Position numbers and translations under genes: made by a program. Of a stretch of 64,000 nucleotides of DNA, positions 59,064 through 64,000 are shown piece after piece; the stretch's first letter is position 1; every line of letters begins with the position of its first letter. The stretch is from Armatimonadota bacterium (GTDB taxonomy: Bacteria > Armatimonadota > Fimbriimonadia > Fimbriimonadales > Fimbriimonadaceae), in assembly GCA_027451905.1 (NCBI GenBank), contig DAIDHV010000002.1:186001-250000 (forward strand), read 5' to 3'. The notes beneath the pieces are model-generated. The model searched no databases, was not told where the DNA came from, and saw only the letters and a program-made list of their open reading frames with translations.

Positions 59064-60560
59064 ATGAAAATCAAACGGAAGTCAAGACCAGAAAGGTACA
59101 ACCAAGATGTGAGTATTCGTCGTTGGTGTTTTCTGGTTCTGACCCTATCCCTTGTGTTGGGGGTTGTGACGGGGGCCTTTGGTCAGCTTTCCAGAAATGC
59201 AAATCAACAGGTTCCTAGTTCCGATGGCAATCCAGTAGTGGGTTCAAGCATTATTGTGCCGGGAGACGTCCTTGGTGTTCAGGTCGCAGGGTTTGAATCT
59301 TTAAGTGGGCCGGTGCTGGTCTTAGGGGATGGCACCGTTACCGGGACCGGATTTGAGCATGTGATGGTGGAAGGCATGACCCTCGAGCAGGCCAAGGTTG
59401 CAATCACCAAAGCCCTTGCCAAGACGGTCAAAGCCCCTTATGTAAGCGTGGTGATGGTTCGACCGATCGCTCAGTTTGTGTATGTGGTGGGGAGCACTGC
59501 CGTTCCTGGCCCTCACCCGTATGTTCCTGGCCTCACTATAAGGCAGCTGATTGGCGAGGTGAGTTTGCCAGACATTCCAACGAGGCTCGACGCGGTGCTC
59601 AATCGCGCCGATGGCAGCTCCCTTAATCTCAATTTAGAAAAAATCCTTCATGATAATGATCCGGTTGGGCTCACAAAAATCAAACCCAATGATGTGTTGG
59701 TGATTTTGCCCAAGGCAAGAGTCCGCATTTGGGTTGATGGTTTAGTGGAAAGACCAGGCGAAATCAGAGTCGATGAAGGGGTTGATGTCTACCAGGCGAT
59801 TGACGCGGCTGGCGGCATCAACGCGGCTTCATTTGCTCCGACCACCAGCAACTTTACACTTGGGGAAGCCAAGATTGTTGTTCAGCGAGGCAAACAGCAA
59901 TTTGACTTTCCTATCAGGCAAAGCCTCAAAGGGCCAAGCTTTAAAATCGAAGCCAACGATGTTGTTTCGGTAGTCACCCCCAAATTGATCCGGGTTGTTA
60001 TATCGGGTCAGGTCAATTCAGCAGGAGAGCACCTTGTGCCGTCAGGAAGCACAGTATTTCAGGCTATCCAAGATTCCAGCGGCACGTGGCCAAGTGCAAC
60101 TCTTACCGACGTTACGGTTTTTCGGGGTGAAGACGCTTTCCAGGTCAATGCAGATTATCATAAAAACCACCTGCCAGAACCGTTCAAGGTGAAAGATGGA
60201 GACATCATTTATGTTCACCATAACGAACGGAGGATTTACGTGCTGGGTCTGGTGAATTCGCCAGGGCGATTCATTATCAGAGATGGACAGACAATGACGG
60301 CGGTGAAGGCACTGGCGCTTGCCAAGGGGCTCGCCCCGACTGGCTCGTTCCGCCGTGTGTATCTGATCCATCCCGACGGCAATGGAAAGTTTACAAAGTT
60401 CAAATTCAATTTGGATGACTTTCTCAAGGATGGCAAGGCATCTGCAAATCCAGTCATGCACTCAGGTGATGTCTTGCTGTTTGGTGGCCCCAAGGGAATC
60501 ACCTTTGGAGACATTGCCCAAATCATCAGCACTGCCTACCTGCTAAGGTATCTCTTGTAA
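59064..60560 (+). CDS. Polysaccharide export / SLBB-domain protein
   Basis: 498 residues with a long signal peptide (WCFLVLTLSLVLGVVTGAFGQ). Residues about 60-150 form a Poly_export (Wza-like) domain: IIVPGDVLGVQVAGFESLSGPVLV and YVSVVMVRPIAQFVYVVGSTAVPGPH. Three SLBB-like repeats follow (for example VDGLVERPGEIRVDEGVDVYQAID, ISGQVNSAGEHLVPSGSTVFQAI and VLGLVNSPGRFIIRDGQTMTAVKAL). Such proteins sit at the outer envelope and help secrete exopolysaccharide. The C-terminus (IAQIISTAYLLRYLL) is hydrophobic. The gene follows the tRNA-Gly pair and is not linked to other capsule genes here; the glycosyltransferase at the left edge is far away. Confidence 0.88.
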   Translation: MKIKRKSRPERYNQDVSIRRWCFLVLTLSLVLGVVTGAFGQLSRNANQQVPSSDGNPVVGSSIIVPGDVLGVQVAGFESLSGPVLVLGDGTVTGTGFEHVMVEGMTLEQAKVAITKALAKTVKAPYVSVVMVRPIAQFVYVVGSTAVPGPHPYVPGLTIRQLIGEVSLPDIPTRLDAVLNRADGSSLNLNLEKILHDNDPVGLTKIKPNDVLVILPKARVRIWVDGLVERPGEIRVDEGVDVYQAIDAAGGINAASFAPTTSNFTLGEAKIVVQRGKQQFDFPIRQSLKGPSFKIEANDVVSVVTPKLIRVVISGQVNSAGEHLVPSGSTVFQAIQDSSGTWPSATLTDVTVFRGEDAFQVNADYHKNHLPEPFKVKDGDIIYVHHNERRIYVLGLVNSPGRFIIRDGQTMTAVKALALAKGLAPTGSFRRVYLIHPDGNGKFTKFKFNLDDFLKDGKASANPVMHSGDVLLFGGPKGITFGDIAQIISTAYLLRYLL

Positions 60561-60619
60561 CCCGGTTGGGTTGATAAACGCCGCCCCTTTTGGCTTTGGC
60601 TTAAAGAAGCTTTGTATGG

Positions 60620-61444
60620 CTATATTTGGGAGGCCAAATCGTCATACAGGGCGCTTGCCCCAATTCGAAATCGGTTGGCACTGCAAGAATCGGAACCAAG
60701 CAAGTGATAGACAAGGCTGTGCCATAGCCGTGCATCGGCTAGGGTCCTTATTCCTCCCGCCGCTTTGATCCCGCAAGATCTTCCGGTCCTTTCTTGATAG
60801 ACTCTTAGCGCGGCAGCCATTGGGATTCCTGCCTCTAGGGTTGCATTGACCACCTCTTTGCCAGTAGAGGTTTTGATGAAGTTGGCTCCTGCCATCAAGG
60901 CGCACAAAGAGGCTCGGTAGATCACGATGGGGTCTTTAAGTTCTCCAGTTGCAAGGATGACCTTGAGGAGCCTTTCTCCAGCGGCGGCGCGCATGTGTTG
61001 AACCTCATCAAACAACAGCTTCCATTTACCCTGCAAGGCTAAATCTCGGCGGATCACCACATCAATTTCATCGGCATGTTGGCAAGATTCCACTTCGAAG
61101 ATTCTGGCTTCCAGGGGGGAAAGTCCGTGGGGAAATCCACCAGCAACGGTGGCAACCTTTACATTTTTATTAGCCACAGAGGCTACTGCGATTTTTCCGC
61201 GAGCTGTTTCTACAAAAACTGGATAAACGCAAACCGCGGAGCAGGGGGGAACTTTTTGGCTTCCGCAAGCCTTGGCAGCAAGTTCCATGACTCGTTCTGC
61301 GGAATCATCTCCTTGCAGAGTTGTGAGGTCTAAGACTCCAATTAACTCTTCCGGTCGAACAAAAGTTGGGGATCGGTTCCAGTCAGGAAAGGGAGGTGTT
61401 TCAAGCCAAGACTCTTCAAATAAACCTGGATCGGTATTTGGCAC
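60620..61444 (-). CDS. deoC: Deoxyribose-phosphate aldolase
   Basis: 274 residues, slightly longer than most. It splits 2-deoxyribose 5-phosphate to glyceraldehyde 3-phosphate and acetaldehyde during deoxynucleoside breakdown. The Schiff-base lysine is in AGANFIKTSTGK, and VIRRDLAL and LRVYQERTGRSCGIKAAGGIRTLADA carry the second lysine (GIKAAGGI) that tunes it. N-terminal 30 residues (DPGLFEESWLETPPFPDW) are an extension. No other deo genes adjoin. Its product feeds glycolysis, and gap follows nearby. Confidence 0.92.
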   Translation of the reverse strand: MPNTDPGLFEESWLETPPFPDWNRSPTFVRPEELIGVLDLTTLQGDDSAERVMELAAKACGSQKVPPCSAVCVYPVFVETARGKIAVASVANKNVKVATVAGGFPHGLSPLEARIFEVESCQHADEIDVVIRRDLALQGKWKLLFDEVQHMRAAAGERLLKVILATGELKDPIVIYRASLCALMAGANFIKTSTGKEVVNATLEAGIPMAAALRVYQERTGRSCGIKAAGGIRTLADARLWHSLVYHLLGSDSCSANRFRIGASALYDDLASQI

Positions 61445-61548
61445 AAGGTAAGTTTATCCTTCTGCCAGCCTAGGCGATAAGGAACAAGAAAGGAAATCAA
61501 AAGGTTAAATAACAGTAAGTTGATTTGCCGGTTAGGCGATTAGAGATC

Positions 61549-63216
61549 ATGTTCAAAAAATTAAAACCTTCAGTGCGCATACCTGCGATCCCTGCTTTGT
61601 TTTTGCTTCCTCACGTGGTTGGCGCTCAGACAACAAGTATTCCCGCAGTCTATAACGCGGTTCCAGCCAATCCCTATGCAGTTGCCTCCTTCAATCTGGA
61701 CTTTTCCCAGTCTAACCCGATGTTTCAAAGCATTCTCAATTCATTGATGATTCAAGGTCATGCACCGATCCCCTTCAATGCGGGGTCTCTCAGGGCCATG
61801 ATTCCTCTTGTTTTTGCCAACGCTCATATTGAGGGTGGTCAACAATTTGCAGACGGTCTAGATTTAACTGTCGGCGTAGTTGCCATGGGCCCGATTCCAG
61901 GCGTCAACCTCAATTCTGGGATCGTCCAAAAGGCTCCCAAGAAAAAATTTAGCAAGCAAGCGGCGCCTCAGGATTATTTGAAGAATATCTACTTCATCAT
62001 CCATGATTCCGGTGCTCAAAGTGTTGGTTCAGCCGTAGATAAGCTCCCGCCTTCTGTAGTTCAAACCAAGTGGTGGTTGGGCGCTAAGTACCATTCGCTT
62101 GCCAATTCGATGGGAAAGATTAGCTTTATGGTGGATCAGGATTTTCTAATTATTGGAGAAAATCCAAGGCTTTTCCACTATGCTTGTGACGCAATTGATC
62201 GAGGAAACTCCATCCTCAATCAGCCAGCCTTTCAACAGTTTGCAAGGTCTCTATCTCCATCCATGGTCGCTTCCATGCTCTTTGCGGATACGTCGAAGCA
62301 GGCACCTTCCGCCGGACTTATGAATTTGTTTTCGATGAGGTGGAGGGGGCTTGTCCTTTCTGCGCCCACCGACGGGCTTAAGCTATCGGTTTTTGGGCCC
62401 CGGCTTTTGAGTTCAGATTCGGAAGCAGCCGTTGTTGAGCAGGATGAATTAAGTAGCATTTTAAGCGGATTGCCGGGTGGGCGTCTCTTAACCCTTGCCA
62501 TTACCTTTCCAGGTGGCTTTATGGGCTTCAGCAAAGGCCGACCGTTGGCAGTTGGGCTTTACCCCTCTCATCCAAATGAGAGAGGGATTCCAACGAGTGG
62601 CAACCTGCTGATTGTGAGCCATCGCGTTAAAAAGAGCCTTTCCCAGCCAATGGGCTTTTATGATTCTATTAAAAATTTTGCAGATCAGCTCACGCAAAGC
62701 AATGAGGGGCAGGCGATGAAGAACCTGACGATCAAAGGGGCAACCGAGGCAAGTGAACTGAGCAAATCTGCGGCTGCTAAGTTTAAGGGCTTCCTAGGGA
62801 GAGCCCTTGCCAAGACTGGGATGAATATGAAGACACTCCTTGCGGGGAAGACGCTTGCCATTGCTAGAGTTGGCAAATCAGAGTTGGTTGCAACATCAAA
62901 GGGACTCCTGCAAAAAGCAGCCACCCTCATTTCAAATGAAGTTCCCGCCGAAGCTCCCGTTACAAACCGACTTGTGGGGCTTTTGAGCATCGAACCAGGA
63001 ATGCTGGCCTCGGTTTTAGATGGCCTTGGGGTTGATGGCAAACCAGCTCTTCACCTGCCCGAGAATTTAGAGACGATTATGAAGTCTGCAACAGGACCAA
63101 TCTTTGTACAAGGCGAATCCAATCAAGGCTTTGATACCTTGACGATTGATTTGCCTATCAATTGGACCATTCTCAAGCAGGTGGTTAAAAAAGCAGTCAT
63201 TGCCGATAATAAGTAA
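61549..63216 (+). CDS. Secreted protein of unknown function, DUF3352-like
   Basis: 555 residues from the ATG at 61549. The signal peptide (RIPAIPALFLLPHVVGAQ) ends before TTSIPAVYNAVPANPYAVASFNLD. The pattern of a repeated 'P.....v.~~l' opening, LADGL-like strands and LLAGKTLAIARVG matches, in general style, secreted proteins of the DUF3352 type, but the match is loose. There are no catalytic motifs visible. The gene sits 80 nt divergent from deoC and 111 nt before gap. It has no cysteines except one (YACDAI). Function unknown. Confidence 0.65.
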   Translation: MFKKLKPSVRIPAIPALFLLPHVVGAQTTSIPAVYNAVPANPYAVASFNLDFSQSNPMFQSILNSLMIQGHAPIPFNAGSLRAMIPLVFANAHIEGGQQFADGLDLTVGVVAMGPIPGVNLNSGIVQKAPKKKFSKQAAPQDYLKNIYFIIHDSGAQSVGSAVDKLPPSVVQTKWWLGAKYHSLANSMGKISFMVDQDFLIIGENPRLFHYACDAIDRGNSILNQPAFQQFARSLSPSMVASMLFADTSKQAPSAGLMNLFSMRWRGLVLSAPTDGLKLSVFGPRLLSSDSEAAVVEQDELSSILSGLPGGRLLTLAITFPGGFMGFSKGRPLAVGLYPSHPNERGIPTSGNLLIVSHRVKKSLSQPMGFYDSIKNFADQLTQSNEGQAMKNLTIKGATEASELSKSAAAKFKGFLGRALAKTGMNMKTLLAGKTLAIARVGKSELVATSKGLLQKAATLISNEVPAEAPVTNRLVGLLSIEPGMLASVLDGLGVDGKPALHLPENLETIMKSATGPIFVQGESNQGFDTLTIDLPINWTILKQVVKKAVIADNK

Positions 63217-63259
63217 CGCTAAGGTCATTCTTAACCGGAATGATCAGTCTAAGCCCATA

Positions 63260-64000
<741 letters not shown>

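Overview
The window looks like one contiguous piece of chromosome from an Armatimonadota-type bacterium, probably of the Fimbriimonadales. This is inference from gene content, not from a marker gene. The supporting signs are type IV prepilin-like proteins with an FTLIEL/FTLVEI N-terminus, one of them directly behind a GntR-LacI hybrid regulator; a PEP-CTERM-like exported protein; many secreted glycosidases scattered singly; several ECF sigma factors with their own anti-sigma factors; a DUF1800 protein; and the DarA/YaaQ-HolB gene pair familiar from Firmicutes. No phage, integrase, transposase or CRISPR array was seen. Base composition looks even throughout.

Layout. 1-6 kb: a cut-off glycosyltransferase, a PEP-CTERM protein, and a large PLD-nuclease/helicase protein divergent from a YcaQ-type DNA glycosylase. 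6-20 kb: secreted carbohydrate enzymes (Tat-exported GH36-like, pectate-lyase fold, six-hairpin glycosidase, sialidase), two tRNAs, a TetR/SDR divergent pair with a clear operator, a DinB-fold protein and a DEAD-box RNA helicase. 18.9-25.5 kb: a flavin-dependent halogenase-like protein convergent with a TPR-sulfotransferase, then a regulator-prepilin operon and a repeat-rich intergenic region. 25.5-31 kb: two ECF sigma factors around a manganese transporter, then a sirtuin, a HIT hydrolase and a uracil-DNA glycosylase. 31-40 kb: M1 peptidase, GH78, MocR regulator, CsoR, and a small operon (Cys-rich exported protein, prepilin, membrane protein) behind a C10 tract. 40-49 kb: fumarylacetoacetase operon, GH32, thioesterase, the two subunits of a 3-oxoacid CoA-transferase, and NamZ. 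50-56 kb: DarA-HolB, then a complete sigmaE/anti-sigma/RseB-like/HtrA envelope-stress operon and a second repeat-rich patch. 56-64 kb: degenerate Fur, DUF1800, a Doc-like protein that has lost its active site, two tRNA-Gly genes, an SLBB polysaccharide export protein, DeoC, a secreted unknown, and the start of gap.

How genes may work together. Fumarylacetoacetase releases acetoacetate, and the CoA-transferase 4 kb away would activate it to acetoacetyl-CoA, so the end of tyrosine catabolism is present. The 51.4-55.3 kb operon has an ECF-type promoter in front of its own sigma gene and ends at a strong terminator, so it is probably autoregulated as one stress module. The secreted hydrolases and the M1 peptidase suggest a scavenger of plant or microbial polymers.

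No obvious multi-gene system without precedent was found. The most unusual items are the Doc/Fic homologue with its catalytic loop replaced, a Fur-family protein without metal ligands, the halogenase/sulfotransferase pair, a dispersed GC-rich repeat family with a 32-nt exact inverted match 30 kb apart, a structured 320-bp non-coding block at 11.4-11.7 kb, and a C10 tract before a Cys-rich/prepilin operon.
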